Of a stretch of 64,000 bases of DNA, positions 44,051 through 54,400 are shown one piece after another (position 1 is the stretch's first letter; the number at the start of each line of letters is the position of its first letter). The stretch comes from UBA4416 sp048498515 (GTDB lineage: Bacteria; Bacteroidota; Bacteroidia; B-17B0; Aurantibacillaceae). The position numbers and the translations under genes were made by a program. The notes under the pieces are model-generated. The model was not told the DNA's origin and did not search any database. It worked only from the letters and a program-made list of their open reading frames with translations. The DNA lies in the NCBI GenBank assembly GCA_048498515.1, contig JBEHXV010000011.1, forward strand, positions 1 to 64,000, written 5' to 3'.

Positions 44051-46162
44051 TTATTTGTACTTTTTAACACCAAGTGCGTTTAATATGAAACTATAAAAAT
44101 CAGCGCTTTCATTCATATAAGTGTTATAAGTGCGGGCTCCATAATGGCCCGCATTTTTTTCGACCCTTAACAATACAGGATTTTCTTTGGAAGCTAACGA
44201 TTGCAAGGTTGCTACAAATTTATACGAGTGCAAAGGTGGAACCCTATCGTCATAATCGGAGGTCATAACAAGCATTGCAGGATACTTTACATCTTTTTTT
44301 ATATTATGTAAAGGTGAAAAAGACCTGAGATTTAAAAATGTTAAAGAATCCTTTACCGTTCCATGCTCATCATTGTGTATTGATCCTACTGTAAAATTTT
44401 CGAACCGGAGCATATCATAAACACCAACTACCGATACCACGGCACCAAACATATCAGGCCGTTGTATAGCAGCAGCGGCGGCCATCAATCCTCCATGAGA
44501 AGCTCCTGTGATAGCTATTTTCGAAGGAATTGAATACCCTTTGTCGACAAAAAATTTAGAAGCATTCACAATATCGTTGATCGAATGCTGACGGTTAAAT
44601 AATTTACCGTCTTTATACCAATAGTTTCCTTTCTCTCCTCCACCTCTTATCATGGCATAAGCATAAATACCGCCGTTTTCAACAAAAGATATTTTACCGG
44701 AATTATACGCTGGCTCATAAACCGTTCCGTAACCGCCATAAAATTCAATTAAAACAGGATTGTTTCCATCAGGTTTTATGTTTTTTTTATGCATAAGCAA
44801 CATAGGTACCATGGCAGTATCAGATTTATACATCACTTTTTCAACAACAAAATCATCCATTGAATAATTGATCTTTACAGGCTCTATGATCTCAAATTGA
44901 CGGTTAGTAAGGTTCATAGCGGCTAAAACAGGTGGATGTAAAAATGATGCATAGTCAAACAGCAGTTCATTGTTTTTAGGATCAACACCAATAAAAGAAC
45001 AGGCTGCCCCAAAAGGGATTTCTACTTTCTTAATGATCTCATCTTTTTCATTGATGATTACTAAATATTGTTGCTGGTTATAATAACAGATCTCGTAAAA
45101 AAAATCCTTATAATAAAGCGCATCGTTCAAAATAAGTTCAGAACTAAGCCGGTGTATCTCTTTATGCTTTAAAGGCGTTTTAACATTCAGACTTATGATC
45201 TTATTTTCTGTTTGACTCTTTACAAAAAAAGTGAGTTCATCATTTTTGGAGGCCAGTAAATGATAAGCTTTCCCTGTTTTTTTAATAAGTGGCAAAAGGC
45301 CTTTTTGTGTCGAATCCTTAAAGTCAAAATAATAATAAGACCTCATGTTTGTATTTTCATTGCAATCTTCAATAATCAGGTACCTTTCATCCTTTGAAAC
45401 CGTAACCGGGAAAAAATTATAGGGAGCATCCGTTCGTTTAAAGATGAGGCTATCCTGTTCCTGCAGTGTACCTAAACGGTGATAATACAATTTAGGGCTT
45501 TTGGCGGCCTGTGTATACTGATTAGCATTCTCTTCTTTTTCAAAACGCTGGTAATAAAATCCATCTCCTCTCCACTCAATACCCGATAGTTTAATATTAT
45601 ACAAATGATCTTTAAGACTCTTTTGTTTTTCAAGATCCGCAACTTTTAACTCCATCCAGTCACTCCCATTACTGTTAAAACAATAAGCCATGTATTTGGA
45701 ATTACGTGATAACGAATACCCTTTAATGTCAATGGTTTGGTCTTTTTTCACACCAAGGTCTTTGGTAATGAATAACTCTTCCCAGTAAGCTATTTTTATA
45801 TCTTTTGTATAATAAACAACCATGTTTTTCCCTCCAAACATTGTCCTTAATTCAAAATAATAATCACCATGTTTTTCGGGATTAAAATAGCTCACAAACG
45901 AGTTTTTCTTGATTTGCTCCGAGAGTGTAAAATGATTGGGGATCTTATTGAGGTAATCTCTTGTAAATTCATTTTGTTGTTTTACCCATTCGGTTGTTTC
46001 TACAGATTGCTGATCTTCGAGCCAGCGGTAAGGATCCTGGATCACTTGTCCAAAAAACGTATCGCTCTGCATAACAGTTTTAGTTTCTGGATACACAAAG
46101 CTTTGAGAAGAAATTGAGTAACAGGCAAATACAAAAGGAACTAAAAGAAGAAAACGGGTCAT
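44051..46162 (-). CDS. Prolyl oligopeptidase family serine peptidase (S9A)
   Basis: The 703-residue protein begins with a signal peptide (MTRFLLLVPFVFACYSISSQ), so it is periplasmic. An N-terminal part (about 20-75; PYRWLEDQQSVETTEWVKQQN) and a seven-bladed propeller (about 76-425) precede the alpha/beta hydrolase domain (about 430-703). The catalytic serine lies in GASHGGLM (S555), with Asp in TSDYDDRVPP near 645 and His in NAGHYG near 682. Such enzymes cut short proline-containing peptides after proline. GASHGG differs from the common GGSNGG around the serine but keeps the G-x-S-x-G-G pattern. It is monocistronic. Confidence 0.93.
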   Translation of the reverse strand: MTRFLLLVPFVFACYSISSQSFVYPETKTVMQSDTFFGQVIQDPYRWLEDQQSVETTEWVKQQNEFTRDYLNKIPNHFTLSEQIKKNSFVSYFNPEKHGDYYFELRTMFGGKNMVVYYTKDIKIAYWEELFITKDLGVKKDQTIDIKGYSLSRNSKYMAYCFNSNGSDWMELKVADLEKQKSLKDHLYNIKLSGIEWRGDGFYYQRFEKEENANQYTQAAKSPKLYYHRLGTLQEQDSLIFKRTDAPYNFFPVTVSKDERYLIIEDCNENTNMRSYYYFDFKDSTQKGLLPLIKKTGKAYHLLASKNDELTFFVKSQTENKIISLNVKTPLKHKEIHRLSSELILNDALYYKDFFYEICYYNQQQYLVIINEKDEIIKKVEIPFGAACSFIGVDPKNNELLFDYASFLHPPVLAAMNLTNRQFEIIEPVKINYSMDDFVVEKVMYKSDTAMVPMLLMHKKNIKPDGNNPVLIEFYGGYGTVYEPAYNSGKISFVENGGIYAYAMIRGGGEKGNYWYKDGKLFNRQHSINDIVNASKFFVDKGYSIPSKIAITGASHGGLMAAAAAIQRPDMFGAVVSVVGVYDMLRFENFTVGSIHNDEHGTVKDSLTFLNLRSFSPLHNIKKDVKYPAMLVMTSDYDDRVPPLHSYKFVATLQSLASKENPVLLRVEKNAGHYGARTYNTYMNESADFYSFILNALGVKKYK

Positions 46163-46277
46163 AAAGGGATTTCAATAAAGCCAAATTTAAGTATTTATTT
46201 TACAAAAAAACCATTGTTTTTTTATCAAACTATTATTGCTAATTTTGGTAATTCTCAAAACCAAAAAACTTCTCTTT

Positions 46278-47351
46278 ATGTCAAAAGTTCACAATTTTAG
46301 CGCCGGGCCTGGAATTTTACCTCCGGATGTTTTAAAACAAGCGGCTGATGCCTGCATCAATTTCGATAACATGAACTTATCGTTGCTTGAAATTTCGCAC
46401 CGCAGTAAAAATTACGTCGCGGTTATGGATGAAGCCCGTGCCCTGATAAAAGAACTTTTTGAAGTGGGGGATGATTATGAGGTATTATACCTGGGCGGTG
46501 GCGCCAGCACGCAATTTGCCATGGTACCTTACAACCTGTTGACGGATAATGGCTACGCGGCATATGTGAACACAGGTGTTTGGGCCAGCAAAGCCATTAA
46601 AGAGTCTAAAATTATTGGTAATACAAAAGTGATCGCTTCTTCGGAAGACAAAAACTTCAGCTATGTGCCAAAAGGATACGAGATCCCAAAAGATGCCGAT
46701 TATTTACACATCACCTCAAACAATACCATTTACGGAACACAAATGAAGAGTTTTCCGAAATGTGATATTCCCCTGGTGTGCGATATGAGCTCCGATTTAT
46801 TCAGTCGTAAGATTAACGCGAAAGATTTTTCATTGATTTATGCCGGAGCTCAAAAAAACATTGGCCCGGCCGGCAGTACCATGGTAATGGTAAAGAAAGA
46901 CATTCTTGGCAAAACAGGCCGTAAAATGTTATCGATGCTGGATTATAACGTGCACATTAAAGGAGAATCCATGTACAACACACCACCGGTATTCCCGGTG
47001 TATGTAACCATGCTTACATTGCGTTGGCTAAAGCAAAACGGCGGCATTAGCTGGATTGAGGAAAAAAATCAACAAAAAGCGGATTTATTATATTCTGAAA
47101 TAGACCGTAATTCTCAATTTGTGGGAACTACCGCTAAGGAAGACCGAAGCAACATGAACGCTTGTTTCCTGTTAAACAAACCTGAACTTGAACCGGAGTT
47201 TGACAAACTTTGGAAAAGCGCTGGTATTGACGGTATTCGCGGGCACAGGGACGTAGGCGGTTACAGGGCATCGTTATACAATGCTTTACCAATTGAAAGC
47301 GTACAAGTACTGGTAGAGGTCATGAAAGCGTTTGAAGCCAAATTTGCGTAA
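46278..47351 (+). CDS. serC: Phosphoserine aminotransferase
   Basis: Converts 3-phosphohydroxypyruvate to phosphoserine (serine synthesis) with PLP; the same fold also serves pyridoxine synthesis in some bacteria. With the ATG at 46278 the protein has 357 residues and the family N-terminus VHNFSAGPGILPP. GGGASTQFAM lies near 75, and the PLP-lysine is in YAGAQKNIGPAG near residue 193. The C-terminal RGHRDVGGYRASLYNA is typical. The open frame extends 14 codons upstream, but those codons are not conserved. A TAATTTTG -7-like element is at 46240-46247. The serA gene often found next to it is absent. Confidence 0.97.
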   Translation: MSKVHNFSAGPGILPPDVLKQAADACINFDNMNLSLLEISHRSKNYVAVMDEARALIKELFEVGDDYEVLYLGGGASTQFAMVPYNLLTDNGYAAYVNTGVWASKAIKESKIIGNTKVIASSEDKNFSYVPKGYEIPKDADYLHITSNNTIYGTQMKSFPKCDIPLVCDMSSDLFSRKINAKDFSLIYAGAQKNIGPAGSTMVMVKKDILGKTGRKMLSMLDYNVHIKGESMYNTPPVFPVYVTMLTLRWLKQNGGISWIEEKNQQKADLLYSEIDRNSQFVGTTAKEDRSNMNACFLLNKPELEPEFDKLWKSAGIDGIRGHRDVGGYRASLYNALPIESVQVLVEVMKAFEAKFA

Positions 47352-47402
47352 GCCTTGATGGCATTTAAACAATAATACACTCTTAAACTCCGTTATTAAA
47401 AA

Positions 47403-48077
47403 GTGAAGCACTCATTGGCATTTATATTATTGTTTGTGTCGTACGCATTAAGCTCACAAGATGAAAAATCGGCACCTGAGCTGCCGCGTTTTTCCATAAG
47501 AGCCAATGCGGGTATTCCAAAAATTGCTTCCAGTAAACAGTTCCGTACCTCTTTTTCAGGCGTTATAACCGGCGATGCCAGTGTGAACTGCAAATTATTT
47601 TCTAATTTCTTTACAGGCGTTGGTTACTCCTATACATATTACAAATGCCAGAAATATTTCAGGGATCCCCTGCGCGATAACATCAATACCATTTTGCAAA
47701 CCCAAAATGGATATGTAAAAGTAGGCTACGATAAATTTTTTAGCGGACGTGGTTTTGCAACCTTTTCTGTAAATATGGGCTATAGCTTTAGCCAATATAA
47801 AAGCGTGAGGTACAAGAACGACAGCTTAAAAGGAAAGTACCCCTCACAATACAGCAATGCTTTTATAGAGCCCATGATAGGGATCTATTTTATTGTTGAT
47901 CCTAATTTTGCTATTGGCGGGCATTTATCGTACAATTATAACTTTGCACAGTTCAACCCGCTGTACCCGCAATTTAATGAATGGGGTCCTTATGGTTATA
48001 CAAGCATTTCCAATAAATGGAACATGAGTTTGATTACCCTGGGTTTTGGTTTTTATTATGGCTTAGCCCGTAAATAA
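47403..48077 (+). CDS. Outer-membrane beta-barrel protein
   Basis: The 224-residue protein has a short signal (about 1-17, ending SSQ) and repeated amphipathic strands (FTGVGYSYTYYKCQ, GFATFSVNMGYSFSQY, NFAIGGHLSYNYNFAQF), ending in LITLGFGFYYGLARK. It looks like a small eight-stranded barrel. The start is GTG at 47403; no ATG precedes the signal. The function is unknown. The next gene starts six bases after the stop, so the two form an operon. Confidence 0.75.
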   Translation: MKHSLAFILLFVSYALSSQDEKSAPELPRFSIRANAGIPKIASSKQFRTSFSGVITGDASVNCKLFSNFFTGVGYSYTYYKCQKYFRDPLRDNINTILQTQNGYVKVGYDKFFSGRGFATFSVNMGYSFSQYKSVRYKNDSLKGKYPSQYSNAFIEPMIGIYFIVDPNFAIGGHLSYNYNFAQFNPLYPQFNEWGPYGYTSISNKWNMSLITLGFGFYYGLARK

Positions 48078-48083
48078 ACGACT

Positions 48084-48731
48084 ATGAATAAATTGTTTTT
48101 TAAACATCTTCTTCCTGTTATCACAGTTTCTTTTTTCTTTAACTGTTCAGGCCCGGCCCCGGCAACTGAAACAGTTTCACAAGATACAGCCTTAGCCTTG
48201 AAACACAGCTTAGAAGTACCTGAAAATGCCGAACCTGATTTCTCCTTTGTTCTTTCATCTTACGATGGCACTCTTGAGAATGCCCGGCTGAGAATGTCGG
48301 AAATTATTAAGGGCAGGGAAAACAAAGAACTATCTGCCTATTCATACCATTACGATAATGGTAGCGGCGAAAATCCCATGCAGGGAACGCTTTGGTTTAG
48401 CACTGTACCACAAACCGACGGAAAAGAAGATGTATGGTGCCTGAAACTGGCGAGTGATTTTTACGCCATTGACTATTTTTTTGATGAGGGTAATACTTTA
48501 TTTGCCATCAGGCAGTATCCTGTAGGCAAAGAAATTGTACCAAGCGCCGAGATTTTTTACACTAAAGACGGATCGCTTATGAAAGGATCATGGATACAAC
48601 GACCTAATGATGTGGTAATACAACTGGCTGAATATAAGGGCGACTATTGGTATGATTTCCTGGAAGGGTATCCTTTTTACCATACGGTGAAACAAATGAA
48701 AGACGATAAAAGCCTGCAATATCAGCAGTAA
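48084..48731 (+). CDS. Exported protein of unknown function
   Basis: The 215-residue protein has an N-terminal hydrophobic segment (about 6-21) ending F-F-N-C followed by SGPAP. It looks like a lipoprotein signal, though Asn before the Cys is unusual. The mature part (about 45-205) has mixed strands and aromatic residues with no motif I recognise. It is translationally linked to the barrel protein six bases upstream, hinting at an outer-membrane pair. It is convergent with the permease gene. Confidence 0.65.
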   Translation: MNKLFFKHLLPVITVSFFFNCSGPAPATETVSQDTALALKHSLEVPENAEPDFSFVLSSYDGTLENARLRMSEIIKGRENKELSAYSYHYDNGSGENPMQGTLWFSTVPQTDGKEDVWCLKLASDFYAIDYFFDEGNTLFAIRQYPVGKEIVPSAEIFYTKDGSLMKGSWIQRPNDVVIQLAEYKGDYWYDFLEGYPFYHTVKQMKDDKSLQYQQ

Positions 48732-48831
48732 CAAGTAGGCAGTTTGCAGTAGGTAATGTTCAATAAACGATGCATTGTTTTCCTATCTGTATAATACCAC
48801 CAACACTGCCACCTGCCAACTGTTCACTGAA
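48732..48831. repeat. Intergenic inverted repeat between convergent genes
   Basis: A left half (AAGTAGGCAGTTTGCAGTAGG, about 48740-48757) and a right half with CACTGCCACCTGCCAACTGTTCACTGAACTAC on the plus strand are approximate complements made of GGCAGTTGGCAGT-type words. It lies between the exported protein and the permease gene, which read towards each other. Confidence 0.55.
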
Positions 48832-50073
48832 CTACTCAAACCTCAAACTCTCAATAGGATCTAATTGCGAAGCGCGCTTGGCCGGCAAATAACCACTTAC
48901 AAGGCCCACGAACATGCATATGGCAAAGCCCGTAAAGATCCAGAACCAGGGTATAAAAAAATCGGAGCTTAAATACAAGGATATGCCATTGGCCATAAGG
49001 ATGCCCATTAAAATGCCGAAGCTTCCGCCCAAAAAGCAGATCACCACACTTTCAATCAGGAATTGATTTTTAATGGTTTCGGCGGTAGCTCCCAGTGCCT
49101 TCCTGATCCCAATCTCGCGCGTACGTTCGGTTACCGACACCAGCATAATGTTCATTAAGCCAATGGCTGCGCCAACCAGCGTAATGATGCCAATAATAAC
49201 AAAACCCATTGACGCTTTTCCTGTTAAAGCAATAAGCATACTGGCCAGGCTATCCGCTTTTGTAATTTCAAAGTTATCATCTTCGCCAACGGGCACGCTT
49301 CTGATTTTTCTAAACAAGCCCGTTGCCTCGCCCAGTGCCAGCTCCAGCCAATGGGCGTTTTTTGCCATTACGCTAATGGTAAAGCTCATATCGGGCCGGC
49401 TAAAATATTGCCGGGCATTGGTTAAAGGAATAATGGCAATCTTATCGCCGCCAAAACCCATGCTATTGCCTTTGCTTGCCAGCACGCCAATAATTTTGTA
49501 TTTACCGCTGCCAATGGTAATGATCTTATCCAAGGCTTTTTGTTTTCCTTTAAACAGGTCAAACTCCACGTCCTTACCAATAATAACCAAATGTGTACCT
49601 GATGCGATTTCCTGCGGCGAAAAATTTCTTCCCTTTTCCAGTTCATAACCGCTGGTAGCCAGGTAATTTTCGTCGCCCCCAAATACCTGTATGTTTGGGT
49701 TGGTATGTTCCGCCTCAAACTTTAGCCTTGCGCTCCACGATGCCATGGTGGATACAGCGGTTGTGACAGGAAAATCAAATTCATCCTTAAAACGAAGCGC
49801 TTCTTTATAGGTAATAGCCTGGTATCTTTTTGCTCTTCGCCCGCGGTGACCTACTTTTACGCCTACGTCCCTGTTGCGTATGGTAAATGAGTTGGCCCCC
49901 ATGCTGGTAAAGTTGCTGTTAATGGAGCCTTTCATGGCATCAATAGCAGAGGAGATGCCAACCAGGGCAGTGATCCCGAAAAAAATAATAAGCATGGTTA
50001 AAAAAGCCCTTAACTTATTTCCTTTTATGGAGTCGGTAGCAACTTTTATATTTTCCTTAAGCAATAATGCCAT
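48832..50073 (-). CDS. MacB/FtsX-type ABC transporter permease
   Basis: The 413-residue inner-membrane protein has a first helix (about 22-42), a large MacB-type periplasmic core (about 45-270), and three C-terminal helices (about 285-310, 335-362, 372-392) of the FtsX domain. VSVTERTREIGIRKALGAT near 313 is the characteristic cytoplasmic loop that couples to the ATPase. The usual ATPase gene is not adjacent on either side, so a partner must come from elsewhere. Likely roles are export or lipoprotein/peptide extrusion. It stands alone. Confidence 0.9.
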   Translation of the reverse strand: MALLLKENIKVATDSIKGNKLRAFLTMLIIFFGITALVGISSAIDAMKGSINSNFTSMGANSFTIRNRDVGVKVGHRGRRAKRYQAITYKEALRFKDEFDFPVTTAVSTMASWSARLKFEAEHTNPNIQVFGGDENYLATSGYELEKGRNFSPQEIASGTHLVIIGKDVEFDLFKGKQKALDKIITIGSGKYKIIGVLASKGNSMGFGGDKIAIIPLTNARQYFSRPDMSFTISVMAKNAHWLELALGEATGLFRKIRSVPVGEDDNFEITKADSLASMLIALTGKASMGFVIIGIITLVGAAIGLMNIMLVSVTERTREIGIRKALGATAETIKNQFLIESVVICFLGGSFGILMGILMANGISLYLSSDFFIPWFWIFTGFAICMFVGLVSGYLPAKRASQLDPIESLRFE

Positions 50074-50185
50074 CCTGTAAAATTAACCAATTGCTTTGTT
50101 ATTACTACTACCCAGGCAGTTTTTTTAAACATAGCCCTGGCATTGAATTTACATAAGGTGATTAAATGCATAAAGTCTTATTGCC

Positions 50186-51235
50186 ATGAGAACTATTACA
50201 TCCTGGAAATTGAGCATCCTATCTTTTTTCTGTTTAGCAGTTATCCTAACATCCTGCCTGTTTCCGCCAAGGTCATTTAAGCATACCAAAACCCCTACCC
50301 CGCCCGATTATACACAAACAAGCTGCTGGGTTGGTTTACCGGATAAAAAGGACAGTGTGGATTGTGAGATGCCACACTACGGGATTAAGGACGATCAAAA
50401 GAACGCGAAAGTAGATGTGTTCTTCATTCATCCTACCAATTACGAATATGGCAAACGGTGGAACGTGAACCTTGATAACAAACAAGCCAATGCCTTTACC
50501 GACACGTATCCTGCAAAAATAGAAGCCAGTGTGTTTAATGCCAGTTGCAGGATTTATATGCCACGGTACAGGGTAACCAACCTCTTTACCTATTTTGCGG
50601 CCGAAAGAAATGCCAAACCTGCTGTGAATCTTGCTTATTCGGATATTCGGACCGCCTTTTTATATTATATGAAACATTACAATAAAGGCCGTCCCATTAT
50701 TATTGCATCGCACAGCCAGGGCACTGATTACGGGGTTCGCCTGATAAAGGAGTTTTTTGACAAGGATACCTCTATTCGCAAGCAATTTGTAACGGCCTAC
50801 TTAATTGGAAGGCCCATTTACGATACTACTTTTAAAACCATTACACTCTCAACAACGCCCAGGGAAACAGGCGGTTTTGTAACCTGGAACAGCGTAGCCA
50901 GGTGGACCAATTCCTTTTACGGGCAACAGGTTGGGAAAATTCTTTGTGTGAACCCCATTACCTGGGGACAGGATACGGCGTATACCAAAAAATCGCTGCA
51001 CAAAGGTTCGGTTCCTTACGATTACAGCCGGGTTGATACCGCTTTTATTGAGGCCCGCTGTGCCCGTTCGGGTTTTTTATGGTGCATTATATCGGCTAAG
51101 GCCAATGCGAATGATTACCCGAAAATTCATTCACCCTATTACCATGTGAATGATTATAATTTCTTTTACATGGATATTCGCGCAAATGTAAAACAACGCA
51201 TTGACCAGTATTTTAAGGAACAACATTCCAAATAA
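50186..51235 (+). CDS. DUF3089 alpha/beta hydrolase-like lipoprotein
   Basis: The 349-residue protein has a lipoprotein signal (VILTSC, C24) and the DUF3089 pattern: DVFFIHPTNYEYGKRWN near 77, RIYMPRYR near 128, and a nucleophile-elbow-like IASHSQGT near residue 176 in an alpha/beta hydrolase fold. The C-terminal half is longer than the minimal family. Substrate is unknown. A 45-codon frame on the other strand overlaps its last 23 bases. Confidence 0.8.
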   Translation: MRTITSWKLSILSFFCLAVILTSCLFPPRSFKHTKTPTPPDYTQTSCWVGLPDKKDSVDCEMPHYGIKDDQKNAKVDVFFIHPTNYEYGKRWNVNLDNKQANAFTDTYPAKIEASVFNASCRIYMPRYRVTNLFTYFAAERNAKPAVNLAYSDIRTAFLYYMKHYNKGRPIIIASHSQGTDYGVRLIKEFFDKDTSIRKQFVTAYLIGRPIYDTTFKTITLSTTPRETGGFVTWNSVARWTNSFYGQQVGKILCVNPITWGQDTAYTKKSLHKGSVPYDYSRVDTAFIEARCARSGFLWCIISAKANANDYPKIHSPYYHVNDYNFFYMDIRANVKQRIDQYFKEQHSK

Positions 51236-51350
51236 ATTTAGCGGCTGTTTTATACGAAATTCCTACAGTTTCATCATCCGATCCATCTGATAACAATTCT
51301 TTAATCCTATCTTTAAATAAGGGGCTGGCACTCTTAACATTTATTGGCAT
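51213..51350 (-). CDS. Candidate small protein (45 aa), antisense to gene end
   Basis: An ATG at 51350 (minus strand) opens 45 codons ending at a TAA (51213-51215). The translation (MPINVKSASPLFKDRIKELL, then SDGSDDETVGISYKTAAKFIWNVVP) has a mixed, protein-like composition with a probable helix near residues 10-20. An in-frame stop lies seven codons upstream. It occupies most of the 174-base gap before the adhesin. No promoter match or ribosome site was found, and no family is recognised. It could be chance, a decayed gene or a small regulator. Confidence 0.3.
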   Translation of the reverse strand: MPINVKSASPLFKDRIKELLSDGSDDETVGISYKTAAKFIWNVVP

Positions 51351-51409
51351 ATTGGGTAGTTTTGAGTGTGTTCAAATGAATATCCTCTAAACCCTTTTAC
51401 ACTATACGA

Positions 51410-54400
51410 ATGAAAAAAATTTTAATTCTTAGCCTTGTTTTCATATCCTGCCTGGCAGGTATTTCACAAACTAATTTAGATTTTGAAGCCGGTAACTTTA
51501 GCGGCTGGACCGGTAAGGTTGGTTACACGGACGCTTCGGCATCTATGGTTACGGTATCTGTAGGGATTATTAGCACGGGCGTAAACGCGGGCTTGTATGC
51601 CCGATCTTATCACACCATTATGAACGGAGCAGGAAATGATTTTTTTGGGCCGTTTACACGTGTAGCGCCCGGAGGTAATTATTCGGCCCGGATAGGAAAT
51701 ATTGGTACAAATGTAAACTCTACCGGAGGAGGTGATTGTTCGGGAATTAATCCCGCTTATTACGCCCCGGGAACGGATTTCGTCAATGGACCTATTCCTG
51801 CCCCATGGTCGGGTGCTGAGTCCATAGAACAATCTTTCGTAGTAACGGCTGCTAATGCTATGGTCACATTGCAATACGCTGCTGTATTTAATAACGGAAA
51901 CCACAGTGGGCCAGGAGCAACATCAAATGTAAAACCCTGGTTCAAGGCAGAGGTATTGAATAGTTCCGGAGTGTCTATTACTAGCTGTTTGACCTATACC
52001 TATGAACTAAGTACACCTTTACCAGCACAGGCAGCAACCTCGTCACAAACGGTCTGCTGGTACCCGATGTCTTCTGGTACCCATTCTATTGTGGTTTATA
52101 TGCCCTGGCAAAGAAAATTATTTGATTTAACCCCTTATATAGGCCAAACCATTACGGTTAAATTTTCAGCCGGTGGCTGTGATGAAGGGGGACATTTTGG
52201 CTATGCTTATGTTGATGCATCAGCGGGCCCTAAAGCCTTGATCCAAACAGGGGGAGCAGGTTGTACAGGCCCTGTAACCTTAACCGGCCCCACGCAATAC
52301 GGCAGTTCTTATACATGGTCCGGACCGCCTGGCGGAATCACGGCACAATCGGCAAACACCGCTACCGTCAATACTACAGGTACATACACGCTTACGGTCG
52401 GCACGGGACCGTGTGCCATTACGTTTACCACTGCTGTCAATTTAACCTCCCCTTCGGTCACGGCGGTGCCTTCTCTCCAAACGCTCTGTTCGGGCGGAAG
52501 TGTGTCGGGCATCAACTTTTCGCCTTCGCCGGCAGGCGCAACGGTCAACTGGACCAACACCAATACAAACGTGGGCATTGGGGCTTCCGGTAGCGGAAGC
52601 ATTACAGCCTACACGGCGCCAACCGTTACCTCACAACAAGTAGCGTATGTCACAGCTACACCGAGTTTGGCAGGATGCACCGGTCCGGCAAAAACATTTA
52701 CCATTACCATTAATCCTTATCCTAATTTAACGGTGAGTAGCAGTCCAACCATTACCTGTAATTCTCCAACAGTATCGTTAACAGGTTCCTCATCCACCCC
52801 TGGCGCAACATACTCCTGGTCGCCGGGAGGTTCCGCTCCTACTTCAACCATTACCAATGTTACTACAGCTAACAATTATACCATCACCACAACGGTTGGA
52901 AGTTGTTCAACCCAGTCGGTCATTCCCGTCACGGCCAACATCGCTGTTCCAACGGCAACCGCGTCTACCACATCAACCATAACCTGCTCCAGCACTTCGG
53001 CTGTGTTAACGGGCAGCAGTACCACTTCGGGCGTCACCTATTCATGGAACCCCGGAGGCTCGGCACCAACTGCCAGTTCCACATCGGTTCCCGCGGCAGG
53101 AAATTACACCCTCACGGTTACCAATCCGGCCAATGGCTGTAAGAGTACGTCTATTGTCAATGTCACTTCAAACACTACTCCTCCAACAACAACAGCTACA
53201 GCCACAGGCGCTATCAGCTGTCTTGCCACTTCAACATCAACATTAAGCGGTGGCACGCCAACTGCCGCCACTTATACATGGACCGGGCCTGGCGCCATTA
53301 CCGGCGTTAACTCATCAAGCGCTACAGTAACAACTCCCGGTAATTATACCTTAACGGTAACAGGCACCAACGGCTGTACAAGTTCAACTGTTACTACCGT
53401 TACTTCAAATACAAATCCTCCAAGCCCTACAGCTTCTGCAGGAAGTAATTCCATTACCTGTACAACCACTACGGTTGGTTTAACAGGTGGTCCTGCTTCA
53501 TTAACCTATACCTGGACAGGACCGGGTTTTAGCGGAAGCACCAATTCGCAAAATGCAACGGCAACTGCTCCGGGTAATTATACATTAACCGTAACAGGCG
53601 CCAATGGTTGTACCAATACAGCAGTGACCACAGTTGGCACCAATACCAGTCTTCCAAGCCCAACGGCTTCTTCAACAGGGTCTATTACCTGCAGTACAAA
53701 CACAGTGGCTTTAACAGGAGGTCCTTCAGCCTTAACCTATACCTGGACAGGACCAGGCTTTAGCGGCGGCACCAACTCGCAAAATGCTACCGCAACAGCA
53801 TCGGGTAATTATACCTTAAGTGTAACGGGTGCCAATGGTTGTGTTAATTCAACTGTAACCGCGGTAAACATTAATACCACTTCGCCTGTAATAGCAAGCA
53901 TAGGACCTGATGTAAATATTAATTGTACCATAGCAACAGCAACCTTAACCGGAAACTCATCAACGCCAGGTGTAAATTATAGCTGGACCGGGCCTACAGG
54001 TGTAACACCAGCCGGTACCACTCCAACCAATTCAACAACCATTGTATCGGCAGGCGGCACTTATACATTAACCGTTACCAACCCGGTAAACAGCTGTACT
54101 GCCAGCGCCGTACAATCTGTTATTCAGAATACAGTTGTGCCTATTGTCAACGCAAGTGTTTCAAACACCATTACCTGTTTAACAACTACGGCCACAGCTA
54201 TGGCAACTACAACAAGTAACCCTGTGAGTTATACATGGACCGGACCGGGAATTATCTCAGGCTTGGGTACCGGGACTGTTACTTCCAACCAGGGAGGAAC
54301 CTTTGAGTATACTGTAACTAATACCATGAATACTTGTGCCACCACCGGAACTGTTACAATTGTATCAAATACGGCCCAACCAACGGCTTCGGCGAGCAAC

